A DNA stretch of 64,000 nt, from NCBI GenBank assembly GCA_017514905.1, contig JAFWIK010000002.1, positions 1 through 64,000 of the forward strand. The letters run 5' to 3'. The stretch comes from Candidatus Saccharimonadota bacterium. GTDB taxonomy: Bacteria; Patescibacteriota; Saccharimonadia; Saccharimonadales; Saccharimonadaceae. Below, piece after piece: positions 16,893 through 24,599 of the stretch. Every line of letters starts with the position of its first letter. Position 1 is the stretch's first letter. Under the pieces are notes generated by a model. It was given only the letters and a program-made list of their open reading frames with translations. It was not told where the DNA came from and made no database searches. Position numbers and translations under genes: made by a program.

Positions 16893-17098
16893 TAAACAAC
16901 AGAAAATACGGGTGGTTGGACCTGATATTTTTGTAGCGTAACAGTGATTTGAAATTTTAACACGTATATTCCTGACGCAACCGAGAAAGTTGCCCGTTAG
17001 GGCAACCTTCCCCGGCTTGCCAGTGTATGACGTGCTTATAATTTCAAGTCCAGCTACAAAAAACAGGTCCAACCAGGACCCGTTTTTCGCTGTTTTAT
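16893..17098. repeat. Palindromic element, family A (intergenic copy at the rpsG 3' end)
   Basis: Locus-specific outer arms (left centred on GGTTGGACCTGATATTTTTG, 16914-16933; right its complement near 17055-17080) enclose the family A core. The core runs from GTAGCGTAACAG through CACGTATATTCCTGACG and CCAGTGTATGACGTGCTT to AAGTCCAGCTAC. On the minus strand the core is open in the same frame as the mnmA and tatD copies (AGLEIISTSYTGKPGK). It occupies most of the gap between gap and rpsG; no other gene is seen at 16761-17094. Confidence 0.85.
17059..17080 (-). terminator. Terminator of the rpsL-rpsG operon
   Basis: On the minus strand GGTCC (17080-17076) and GGACC (17070-17066) form a stem with loop TGGTT, followed by TGTTTTTT. 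It lies 15 bp past the rpsG stop and forms the right outer arm of the family A palindrome. Confidence 0.7.
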
Positions 17099-17571
17099 CT
17101 TGCAAAGTGCGCAAATGCGCGGTTGGCCTCAGCCATGCGGTGGCAATCTTCCTTCTTCTTGAAGGCTGCACCAGTCTCGTTGTATGCATCAACGATTTCG
17201 GCTTCGAGACGTTTCGCATATGGCATACCCCTGCGGGCTCGTGCGGATTGCACTAACCACGAAAAGGCAAAGTGTAGTTGTCGGTGTCCAGCGATCGGAA
17301 ATGGAATCTGGTAGTTAGCGCCACCAACTCGACGAGATTTCACTTCGAAATCTGGTGAAATATTGGCGATGGCTTTTTCCAGCACTTCTACTGGGTTTTC
17401 AGACTTCAATTTTTTAGCGGCGCCTTCGATGGCAGAATAAACTGCACGTTCTGCTACTTGACGTTTGCCATTTAACATGGACTTGTTGATTAATCTTTGG
17501 ACCAAGATCGACTGATATTTGCGATCTGGGTTGACTTTACGAATTAATGATTTAGTAGTTTTACGCGGCAT
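17095..17571 (-). CDS. rpsG: 30S ribosomal protein S7
   Basis: S7 nucleates assembly of the 30S head by binding the 3' major domain of 16S rRNA and lines the E site. The 158-residue product begins PRKTTKSLIRKVNPDRKYQS and carries LINKSMLNGKRQVAERAVYSA, ENPVEVLEKAIANISPDFEVKSRRVGGANYQIP and the C-terminal HRMAEANRAFAHFAR. The ATG overlaps the rpsL stop region (TAA and ATG share bases at 17571), the conserved str operon order. EF-G and EF-Tu genes do not follow; a palindromic element and gap do. Confidence 0.97.
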   Translation of the reverse strand: MPRKTTKSLIRKVNPDRKYQSILVQRLINKSMLNGKRQVAERAVYSAIEGAAKKLKSENPVEVLEKAIANISPDFEVKSRRVGGANYQIPFPIAGHRQLHFAFSWLVQSARARRGMPYAKRLEAEIVDAYNETGAAFKKKEDCHRMAEANRAFAHFAR

Positions 17572-17984
17572 TACTTACCCTCCTTTTTGGCACCGTACTT
17601 GGAACGGCCCTGCTTACGACCTTGCACACCCTGGAGATCTAAAGTTCCACGTACAATGTGATAACGCACACCAGGCAAATCTGGCACACGACCACCACGT
17701 ACTAATACTACGGCGTGCTCCTGCAGATTGTGGCCTTCACCACCGATGTAAGCCCAAACTTCCTGCCCATTAGTTAGACGTACACGAGCAACTTTACGCA
17801 TCGCGGAGTTAGGCTTTTTTGGTGTCTTAGTGGTCACTTTGATACAAACTCCACGCTTTAAAGGCGCTGCCTTCTCATAACGCTTGGTCTTTAGAGTATT
17901 GATAATAGAACCAAGAGCTGGAGACTTTGACTTCTTGACCGCTTTTTTGCGCGGCTTACGAATCAACTGATTGATAGTTGGCAT
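17571..17984 (-). CDS. rpsL: 30S ribosomal protein S12
   Basis: S12 sits at the decoding centre and controls accuracy. The 137-residue product has [41 protein letters not shown] and [12 protein letters not shown]. The first streptomycin-contact lysine (PKKPNS) is present. At the second site, where nearly all bacteria have RVKDLPG, this protein has RVPDLPG, so the lysine equivalent to E. coli K87 is proline. A TATAAT box and a GAGGA site precede the ATG. It is co-transcribed with rpsG. Confidence 0.97.
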   Translation of the reverse strand: MPTINQLIRKPRKKAVKKSKSPALGSIINTLKTKRYEKAAPLKRGVCIKVTTKTPKKPNSAMRKVARVRLTNGQEVWAYIGGEGHNLQEHAVVLVRGGRVPDLPGVRYHIVRGTLDLQGVQGRKQGRSKYGAKKEGK

Positions 17985-18092
17985 AAATATCCTCTTATTA
18001 TAATTAATATGGTGCCTGATTTTTTACAGCAATCAAAACCAAGCTGAAACTCTTGCATCTTATTATACCACAAAATTTAAATAATACTAGTC

Positions 18093-19343
18093 CTAATTTC
18101 CAATGCGAGTAAAATGTTCAATATCACCGTCGCCCAGTTCGTTATTTCCGTATGCATATACAAGTGCATAAAACTCTGTGCCGTTGCCAATACGAAGTGC
18201 TTCGTGAACATTGGTTGATTCAGCAGATTGAGTAAAATCATGCCGTTCTTTTTTCCAGGTACATGCTTTTCCACCATAAGTACATGCGCCATTTGGTTTT
18301 AGTACAAGCTTATTTTGATTGGCGAAATCGGCCCCCACCACGTCATCATCCATTCTATAAGTGCCATAAGCAATCGTATATTTATTATCAAGGCGAATTC
18401 CTTTTTTTGCCTCCTCCTCACGACGCTTCTTTTCTTCATCGGCTTTCTTTGCGGCTTCAATCTCGGCGTTTTCTTTCTTCACTGCGTCCATTTCCGCTAC
18501 GCGTTTTTCCATACTATCAACCATTTCTCGAATCATTTGCGCATGCTTTTCGGCGACTTCCTGTAAGGCCTGATATTCATATGATCCTTCTTTTATGGTG
18601 CTCTTTAATTCTTTCTCCTCATAGTCCACTGGTAATGTTTTCGCTTGCGTATCATCTTCGACTTTTACAAAAGTTTGTTCAAACTTGGTCAAAGAATGAT
18701 CCTTGCCGTCTTTATCGGTCACGGTGTCTACGTCGTCGGCTTCAAATCTATACTTGGGCGACGTTTTGACGTGATTTGGATTTTCGGAATCACTAGCCGA
18801 TGTAATGTCTTCACCTAATTTCGAGTAGTAATCGACATTACCTTTTTCGTCACGTGAGTGAATATAATAATCGCTCTTTTTCTGTTCTATGTTATAAAGT
18901 AACTCGACGCTGGAAGGCGAGAAATAAAAAGAATTTCGCACTCCCTCTTCGGTAATCCAATAGTAGGTTAAATAGTTCGTGTCATCTGTAACGTAATTTA
19001 CCGCCATGACCGGATTATCTACGCCTTCTACATCATAAAACTCCACTGAGTACTCATTTGCTTCAGCTTCAATTTTCCCATTACTATCTTTCAGCTGCGG
19101 GTCTAAGTGATGCTCATCTAGATACACATAGTATGTTTGCGCCCAATCTTCTTCTAGGGGCTGATTTTCAATCGCATTCGAAATAACTATTCCAATTATC
19201 ACGCCAACTATCGTCAAACCACCGATTATAGAACCAATAATTGTCCACAGTGTTTTTCTCGACATTTTCTTGCCGGTTTTTGTCTCGGCCTTATCTTTTT
19301 TAGTTTTTTTCGCAGTTTCCTTTTTCGTCATTTTATGTACCAT
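18093..19343 (-). CDS. Single-pass membrane protein with coiled coil, unknown function
   Basis: I do not recognise the family. The 416-residue product starts with a lysine-rich cytoplasmic segment (first 30 residues) and one membrane helix (LWTIIGSIIGGLTIVGVIIGIVIS, about 32-55). An extracellular region follows that is rich in aspartate, tyrosine and glutamate. A charged coiled coil lies at about residues 265-325 (EMVDSMEKRVAEMDAVKKENAEIEA). The C-terminal 90 residues have two cysteines (ACTYGGKACTWKK) and may form a small disulphide domain. It lies 4 bp downstream of trigger factor and has no clear Shine-Dalgarno sequence, so it may be coupled to it. Confidence 0.6.
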   Translation of the reverse strand: MVHKMTKKETAKKTKKDKAETKTGKKMSRKTLWTIIGSIIGGLTIVGVIIGIVISNAIENQPLEEDWAQTYYVYLDEHHLDPQLKDSNGKIEAEANEYSVEFYDVEGVDNPVMAVNYVTDDTNYLTYYWITEEGVRNSFYFSPSSVELLYNIEQKKSDYYIHSRDEKGNVDYYSKLGEDITSASDSENPNHVKTSPKYRFEADDVDTVTDKDGKDHSLTKFEQTFVKVEDDTQAKTLPVDYEEKELKSTIKEGSYEYQALQEVAEKHAQMIREMVDSMEKRVAEMDAVKKENAEIEAAKKADEEKKRREEEAKKGIRLDNKYTIAYGTYRMDDDVVGADFANQNKLVLKPNGACTYGGKACTWKKERHDFTQSAESTNVHEALRIGNGTEFYALVYAYGNNELGDGDIEHFTRIGN

Positions 19344-19347
19344 TTAT

Positions 19348-20625
19348 TTATTTATTAACTTTTACTAAATAATCCAAAGTTGCTTCAATAATCATGCGGT
19401 TTTTAATGTCCATTTTAACATTAGGATCCTTGAGACTCTTAAGCGCCTCTGGCGATTTCTTGTAAACATCTCTTAGTTCCGCAATTTTAGCTGCCACCTC
19501 ATCGTCCGAAACGGTGATTTTTTGTTTGATGGCGACATTTTGGAGCGCAAGCGAAGCTTTTACACGGTTCTCGGCAATCTTTTTCGCTTGTTTTTCCCAA
19601 GAATCTTTAGTTTCGCCGTTTTTCTCGAGGAATTCATCGAAAGACAAACCCTGAGCGGCAGCATTTTTAGTAATATCGTCACGAATTGCGTGCATTTGGT
19701 CGTTAATTAGTATTTCTGGCGCAGGCACTGTGGATTTTTTGACCAGAGCGTTGACCAAATCATCCTTGTATTTTTCCTCTAATTTGTGCTCATTTTGCAT
19801 TTTGAGATTTTTCTCAATGTCTTTTTTGAGCTCGTCGAGATTTTTGAATGGACCGCATTTTTTGGCCATCTCGTCATCGATTGGTGCTTTTTTGATTTCG
19901 TTAACTTGTTTCAAAAGCACTTCGAATACTGTCTTGGCGCCAGCGAGATCTTTCACACCGTAATCTTTTGGGAAAGTAAGCTTGAGATCAAACTTATCAC
20001 CTGGCTCGTGTCCGACAACTCCTTCTTCAGAACCTGGGATGAAAGTCTTTGAACCCAGCGTCAATTTATAATCTTTCGCTGAACCACCCTTGAACGGCTC
20101 ACCATCTTTCTTACCAACGAAATCTAGGATCACTTCATCACCCATCGCAGCGGCCTTTTTGACGGCCTTTTTCTCGGCAAATGAGGTAGCGATATTGTTC
20201 AAAATTTCATTGACATCTTTAGTTGTGACTTTAGCTTCTGGATATTTGACGCCGAGCTTCTTGTAGTCGCCTAGTTTCACTTCGGGAATAATATCGGCCG
20301 TAGCAGTATACTCTACAACCTGATCTGGCACATATTTAGTCACGTTGACATTTGGCATGACTAGTGGAGATTTCTCTACCTGTTTAAAAGCTGCAACCAC
20401 AGTGGTTCGCACAGCGAAATCTACCGTTTCGGCATTAAGATCGTTTTCAGGAATAAATTTTTTGGCCACGTCCACTGGGACCTTACCCTTGCGGAATCCC
20501 TCTACCGCAAGCTCTTTAGCTAATTTCTCTAGAGCCTTTTCTTTGGCTGGTTTTAGGTCGTCTGCATCTAGAGTTACAGTCAACTCCACTCTAGAGTCAG
20601 AAATCTTCTTTGACTTTGCTTTCAT
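19348..20625 (-). CDS. tig: Trigger factor (ribosome-associated chaperone and prolyl isomerase)
   Basis: The 425-residue product has the three-domain plan. The N-terminal ribosome-binding domain contains EGFRKGKVPVDVAKKFI (canonical GFRxGKxP). A FKBP-type isomerase domain spans about residues 150-235 (GDEVILDFVGKKDGEPFKGGSAKDY...IPGSEEGVVG). A helical C-terminal chaperone domain follows. It binds nascent chains at the ribosome exit tunnel. TATAAT and GAGGAG motifs lie upstream of the ATG. The membrane-protein gene at 18093-19343 follows 4 bp later. Confidence 0.96.
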   Translation of the reverse strand: MKAKSKKISDSRVELTVTLDADDLKPAKEKALEKLAKELAVEGFRKGKVPVDVAKKFIPENDLNAETVDFAVRTTVVAAFKQVEKSPLVMPNVNVTKYVPDQVVEYTATADIIPEVKLGDYKKLGVKYPEAKVTTKDVNEILNNIATSFAEKKAVKKAAAMGDEVILDFVGKKDGEPFKGGSAKDYKLTLGSKTFIPGSEEGVVGHEPGDKFDLKLTFPKDYGVKDLAGAKTVFEVLLKQVNEIKKAPIDDEMAKKCGPFKNLDELKKDIEKNLKMQNEHKLEEKYKDDLVNALVKKSTVPAPEILINDQMHAIRDDITKNAAAQGLSFDEFLEKNGETKDSWEKQAKKIAENRVKASLALQNVAIKQKITVSDDEVAAKIAELRDVYKKSPEALKSLKDPNVKMDIKNRMIIEATLDYLVKVNK

Positions 20626-20648
20626 TTTTTCTCCTCTATTATCTATAA

Positions 20649-22235
20649 TTATATCACAACTTTGGCTAAAATCTCGGTGCGAAAATGTGTCAGCGTAAAT
20701 TTAGAATTGGCACCTAACTTGATATCCGGATTTAGAATATTATTGTGGTCAAATAGTTTTTTGATATCGCTGTAAAGTTTCTTTTCTGGCTCCAGCATGG
20801 TAGTGTTAGTCACCACAGCTTTTAAGCGCCCCTCTGGTGTGCCGCCAGCTAATTTGCCACCTTCACGATTGATAATGTAAGCCCCCGCTCTTAAGAAAGT
20901 AGTTGCCTTTTTATTGAAATCTGGATCATTTAGATCGAATTTTGGTCTTAAGCTAAAGATCGAATTGCTTAGCGAACCGAAAATTTCCATTTTGAGACCT
21001 AATTTTTCTTCGATTACCTTAATGTCTTTTAAGAAAATGTCGAGATTATGTATCGGCAGATAGAAATCTGTCAAAACTGGAACGCGTTCACCGTTTTTGA
21101 CGTAACTTAGATAATTTGTGAGCGAGTTCTCAAATTCATTAAGAGTAGGTCGATCGTTTTGTGACTCAAAGATAAATCTAGCTGTGCGCGGGAATTCATC
21201 CTGCATACTCATAATTTTTTTGATAATCCACTTGGATCTTTCATCAAAATTGGCAAACACTACAAATCCGTCATCAAGCTTTTTGATCACACCATCTAAG
21301 TTTTTGCCAGTCTCACGTGCCTCCATGATAATGCTAAGATCGTATAGATTGAGCTGCCGCGGTTTTAGGGCGCTAATGGTGTCAGCATATTTAACGGCTT
21401 GGTCGATCTCTTTAAAAGTGGCAACGACACGTTCGGGTTTATTTTTAAGTGGTACTGCTTTTAGGATTACTTCCGAAATAATGCCTAACGTTCCTTCAGC
21501 GCCAAAGAATAATGGCATCAAATCCAAAGTCTCCTTCACTGGCACTTGGGCGATAGCAGAATAACCCGCCAGGCTGTGGTTTTCTTTGCCGATTTTTTCA
21601 ATCAAATCACGGTTTTCTTTTGTGATCTTGGCCATTTTGCGATAAAGCTCACCCTCAAAGGATTTTTCGACGGCTTTTTTGGCCAAAGCATATTTTTTGT
21701 AACGCTCAGTCTGGAGACAGTCACCGTTGGCTAAGACCACTTCAATCTTTTCAACGTAATTAGAAATTCCACCGTATTTACCGGCACAATTATCGGATGA
21801 AAAACTTGAAATTAAGCCACCAATTGTCTCACCATCGCGCCCATCAATTGGAATGGTGAGACCAGAAACCGACAACGCTGTGTTTAACTCTTTCAGTGTA
21901 ATACCAGACTGCACACGTACCAATTTTTCACGTGTGTCAATTTCTAGAAGATGATTTAGTTTTTCGGTAGAAATGATCACGCCGTTAGACAAATCTGCAC
22001 CTGTAGTATCGAGACCGGAACCTCTCGCCGTCACTGCGACGTTAATGTCTTTAGTTGCGAGCTGGTTAAAAAATCGTATCAATTTACGAATATCATCTGT
22101 AGACTCCGGAAATGCCACAAACTTCGGCTTAACCATCAGTGCAGATTGATCTTTTGCATAAGTATCAAGAATTTCAGGGCTATCAAAAACATTGCCGACA
22201 ATCAGTTGATTCAAATATTTCGTTATTTTCCCCAT
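20649..22235 (-). CDS. FAD-binding oxidase of the GlcD / D-lactate dehydrogenase type
   Basis: The 528-residue product has an N-terminal FAD-binding_4 (PCMH) domain with ARGSGLDTTGADLSNGVIIST (about residues 65-85), IDGRDGETIGGLISSFSSDNCAGKYG, and FFGAEGTLGIISEVIL. A FAD-oxidase C-terminal domain follows, ending DHNNILNPDIKLG. Such flavoproteins oxidise 2-hydroxy acids such as glycolate or D-lactate. No GlcE, GlcF or Fe-S partner is adjacent, so the electron acceptor is unknown. A TATAAT box lies 10 nt before the ATG with no Shine-Dalgarno sequence. Confidence 0.85.
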   Translation of the reverse strand: MGKITKYLNQLIVGNVFDSPEILDTYAKDQSALMVKPKFVAFPESTDDIRKLIRFFNQLATKDINVAVTARGSGLDTTGADLSNGVIISTEKLNHLLEIDTREKLVRVQSGITLKELNTALSVSGLTIPIDGRDGETIGGLISSFSSDNCAGKYGGISNYVEKIEVVLANGDCLQTERYKKYALAKKAVEKSFEGELYRKMAKITKENRDLIEKIGKENHSLAGYSAIAQVPVKETLDLMPLFFGAEGTLGIISEVILKAVPLKNKPERVVATFKEIDQAVKYADTISALKPRQLNLYDLSIIMEARETGKNLDGVIKKLDDGFVVFANFDERSKWIIKKIMSMQDEFPRTARFIFESQNDRPTLNEFENSLTNYLSYVKNGERVPVLTDFYLPIHNLDIFLKDIKVIEEKLGLKMEIFGSLSNSIFSLRPKFDLNDPDFNKKATTFLRAGAYIINREGGKLAGGTPEGRLKAVVTNTTMLEPEKKLYSDIKKLFDHNNILNPDIKLGANSKFTLTHFRTEILAKVVI

Positions 22236-22298
22236 GCCACTTACGATTATAGCACAAAAACTTTAAGTTTGGTTTGGAGTTTTGGCTGATTAAATAGT

Positions 22299-22535
22299 TT
22301 ATTTATTTGGTTTAGCAGTATCTTTTTCAGGGCTCTTTTCTTCGGCAGCGCCTACTGGCTTTTTGAAAATTAGATCCATTTCAAGCATCTTGCCACTAGG
22401 ACCAAATAGGACCGGTATAAAACCGACATACTCGTAGCCTTTTTTCTCAACGTACTCATCAATTACCTCACGATGTTCCTTAATGTTGGCGTTAATGAGT
22501 TTGTTGTTTGCGTATTTTAGCCTCACAAATTCCAT
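22299..22535 (-). CDS. Small conserved-looking protein, possibly DUF4177-like
   Basis: The 78-residue product contains YVEKKGYEYVGFIPVLFGPSGKMLEMDLIFKKP. The pattern of a wide aromatic strand and a closing IFKK resembles DUF4177-type small proteins, but this is a weak match. The tail is charged and disordered (EEKSPEKDTAKPNK). A TATAAT box and GGAGG site support expression. It lies between the GlcD-type oxidase and the FocA-type channel, all read leftward. Function unknown. Confidence 0.5.
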   Translation of the reverse strand: MEFVRLKYANNKLINANIKEHREVIDEYVEKKGYEYVGFIPVLFGPSGKMLEMDLIFKKPVGAAEEKSPEKDTAKPNK

Positions 22536-22577
22536 AAAACCTCCTTTTCTTCATTATAACACAGAAATAATAAAGAG

Positions 22578-23354
22578 CTACTTCGCTTTTGCTTTTGGCT
22601 GGTCTTGATGCGGATAAGCCAAGAAAAATCCACAGCCAATCAGTCCAGCACCACCGATGATATTGCCGAGAGTCACGGGCAGCAGGTTGTTTATTAGGAA
22701 TGCATCCATATTGAGGCTTGTACTAATTCCGCTTTTAATTGCCATAAAAATTCCAGCCGGACCGTAATACATATTGGCCACAGAATGTTCGAACCCGCAC
22801 AGTACGAACAGCATAATTGGCCCAAAAATTACCAGAATCTTGCCGCCCACGGTCTTGGCGCTAAACGCCATAAAAATCGCGAGACATACTAGCACATTGC
22901 AAAGCACACCGCGAAGCAGCGCTTCTAAGAAGCTAAGATTGGTTTTTGTCTCGGCTGTGTTTATTACTGCTTCGGCGGCGGGATCTAAAACGCCACTATA
23001 GACCGCCGTAATGGCGACGAGGAGAGCGCCTATAAAATTGCCGAGAAACACAAACCACCAGTTTTTTAGAAGTGATTTCCATTTGATTTGGCCTTTAATC
23101 GCCGCAATGATCATTAAATTATTCCCTGTAAAAAGCTCGCTGCCGGTGATCACTACCATAATCAGACCGATCGGAAAAACGCAAGCTCCGGCGAGTTTGC
23201 CAGCATAAACATTCCCGAAAGTAGCTCCTACCCCTGCAAGTGCGATTAAAGCACCTGCAAAAATACCCAGTAGTAGCATTTTACCAGCGCTAAGACTCGC
23301 TTTTGTTTGTCCTACTTCTACGGCTTTTGCAACCGTTTCTTTTGGCGTTAACAT
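22578..23354 (-). CDS. Formate/nitrite transporter family channel (FocA/NirC)
   Basis: The 258-residue product has six predicted membrane helices. FNT signature segments are present: AGALIALAGVGATFGN in helix 1-2, GSELFTGNNLMI and NWWFVFLGNFIGALLVA in the middle, and GVLCNVLVCLAIFMAF and NIIGGAGLIGCGFFLAY later. These channels pass formate, nitrite, lactate or hydrosulfide. In a fermenting reduced bacterium, export of a short acid is the likeliest role. A GGAGG site precedes the ATG. Codon use matches its neighbours. Confidence 0.9.
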   Translation of the reverse strand: MLTPKETVAKAVEVGQTKASLSAGKMLLLGIFAGALIALAGVGATFGNVYAGKLAGACVFPIGLIMVVITGSELFTGNNLMIIAAIKGQIKWKSLLKNWWFVFLGNFIGALLVAITAVYSGVLDPAAEAVINTAETKTNLSFLEALLRGVLCNVLVCLAIFMAFSAKTVGGKILVIFGPIMLFVLCGFEHSVANMYYGPAGIFMAIKSGISTSLNMDAFLINNLLPVTLGNIIGGAGLIGCGFFLAYPHQDQPKAKAK

Positions 23355-23408
23355 TTACCTCCTCCGCCACCCGTTATATTATCAAAACACCTTTTTTACG
23401 AAAGTCAA

Positions 23409-23493
23409 TGGTGCCCGAGACAGGACTTGAACCTGCACACCTTGCGGCATATGCTCCTAAGGCATACGTGTATACCAATTTCACCACTCGGGC
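23409..23493 (-). tRNA. tRNA-Leu (anticodon UAG)
   Basis: The acceptor stem GCCCGAG/CTCGGGC closes the minus-strand molecule. The anticodon stem TATGC/GCATA encloses CTTAGGA, giving anticodon UAG. A long variable arm and GGTTCAAGTCC T-arm fit class II tRNA-Leu. CCA is encoded (23411-23409). Confidence 0.95.
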
Positions 23494-23534
23494 GTGGCTC
23501 CATTATATCATTTTTCTCTAGGTGTATCAAGCAA

Positions 23535-23571
23535 CAAAAAATCCCGTGCTTTTGGAACTCGGGATTTTTTT
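23535..23571. terminator. Bidirectional intrinsic terminator
   Basis: AAAAAATCCCG at 23535-23545 pairs with CGGGATTTTTT at 23560-23570. On the minus strand it ends transcription of the gene at 23583-24026, before tRNA-Leu. Confidence 0.88.
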
Positions 23572-23582
23572 ATTTAGTAGAC

Positions 23583-24026
23583 TTAAGCTTCTTTTCTAGC
23601 TAAGGCTCTTGAAGAAAGATAAGTTACTAAAAGTCCTGCCATTAAAGCAATCGGCAAAGTATCTTCCGGGCCAGTAGTTGGCATTGGTGCATCGGTTTGC
23701 ACTGCGGCGCTAGCATCGGTGCTATTTGATTTTTCTGACTTTTTACTATTGTCAGTACCTTTGACTGTTGGCTTGTCACTGTCCGAACTAGTGTCAGTAG
23801 TTTTGTTGTTAGTTTTATCTTCGGTTTTTTGATCATCTTGACCAGAATCCTTGTTGTCATCAACTACTGCTGTAGTTTGGCTTTCGCTAGTCCCCGGCTT
23901 CCCAGTCTTTTTCGTAGCGACTACGATAATAGCTGCAACTAAAATCAAGATAATTGCAACTGCTACAGTAGCTACTGCGATAATCTTGCGGCGTTCCTTC
24001 TTTTCCGCCTCTTCTTGCATATACAT
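23583..24026 (-). CDS. Small membrane protein with PTTG sorting-like C-terminus
   Basis: The 147-residue product has a cytoplasmic start rich in glutamate and lysine, a membrane helix (about residues 16-37) and a low-complexity serine, threonine and aspartate linker. The tail is MPTTGPEDTLPIALMAGLLVTYLSSRALARKEA, a motif-helix-basic arrangement like a sortase signal but with PTTG. Two membrane segments flank a disordered outer loop. No enzyme motif is visible. An AAGGAG site precedes the ATG. Compare PDTGG at 2150-3088 and PNTG at 46043-47770. Confidence 0.6.
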   Translation of the reverse strand: MYMQEEAEKKERRKIIAVATVAVAIILILVAAIIVVATKKTGKPGTSESQTTAVVDDNKDSGQDDQKTEDKTNNKTTDTSSDSDKPTVKGTDNSKKSEKSNSTDASAAVQTDAPMPTTGPEDTLPIALMAGLLVTYLSSRALARKEA

Positions 24027-24079
24027 AATAAAACTCCTTATACTTCCATTATACCATACTTTCTCTAAAAAAGCAAGAT

Positions 24080-24598
24080 TTACCCCTTAGTGTAGAGCGA
24101 AATATGCGCCGCAGCATATTGATGAGTCTTTAAAAGCTCCATCCCTGGCATTTGCGGCGCCGTATCTGGGTGCGACAAAACCAAAATGCCCGCTGGTTGT
24201 ACTAACTTTTCTAGAACCAAAATTTTCGTATCATCGTATTCGTCGTAGGGTGGGTCGGCCATCACCAAATCAAATTGACCTTCTGCCTCGTAGACATCAC
24301 CTTTAATAACGGTAGCATCTTCGTTTACGCCAGCTTTCTTTAAATTAGCCTTGATTACTTGGATAGCTTTGGTATTGTTTTCGACCAAAGTAGCATGGCT
24401 AGCACCTCTCGATAGAGCTTCAATGCCGAGTGCTCCACTGCCCGAAAAAGCGTCAAGCACCGAAGCGCCTGGCAGATATTCGCCAATCATATTAAAAAGC
24501 GCCAATCTTTCCCTTGCTCCCATTGGATGAGTTTTACCACCTGGCGTAGCAATTGTGAGTCCTTTTAGTTTCCCTGAAGTGATTCTAATCGTATCCAT
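24080..24598 (-). CDS. rsmD: 16S rRNA (guanine966-N2)-methyltransferase RsmD
   Basis: The 172-residue product shows the class I methyltransferase fold with the RsmD pattern. IRITSGKLKGLTI starts it; RERLALFNMIGEYLPGASVLDAFSGSGALGIEALSRGA binds AdoMet; MADPPYDEY is the catalytic (D/N)PPY motif at about residue 117. It methylates G966 of 16S rRNA in the small subunit. It begins 1 bp after recG ends, so the two form an operon. Confidence 0.94.
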   Translation of the reverse strand: MDTIRITSGKLKGLTIATPGGKTHPMGARERLALFNMIGEYLPGASVLDAFSGSGALGIEALSRGASHATLVENNTKAIQVIKANLKKAGVNEDATVIKGDVYEAEGQFDLVMADPPYDEYDDTKILVLEKLVQPAGILVLSHPDTAPQMPGMELLKTHQYAAAHISLYTKG

Positions 24599-24599
24599 T

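Noticed and set aside
16860-17219. Open frame of 119 residues over the rpsG end
   Set aside because: The right half is an rpsG shadow and the left half is the family A palindrome; there is no start of its own. Its open frame is noted only as a property of the element.
23409-23493. Open frame of 72 residues over the tRNA-Leu region
   Set aside because: It is a translation of the tRNA gene and flanks, with no coding support.
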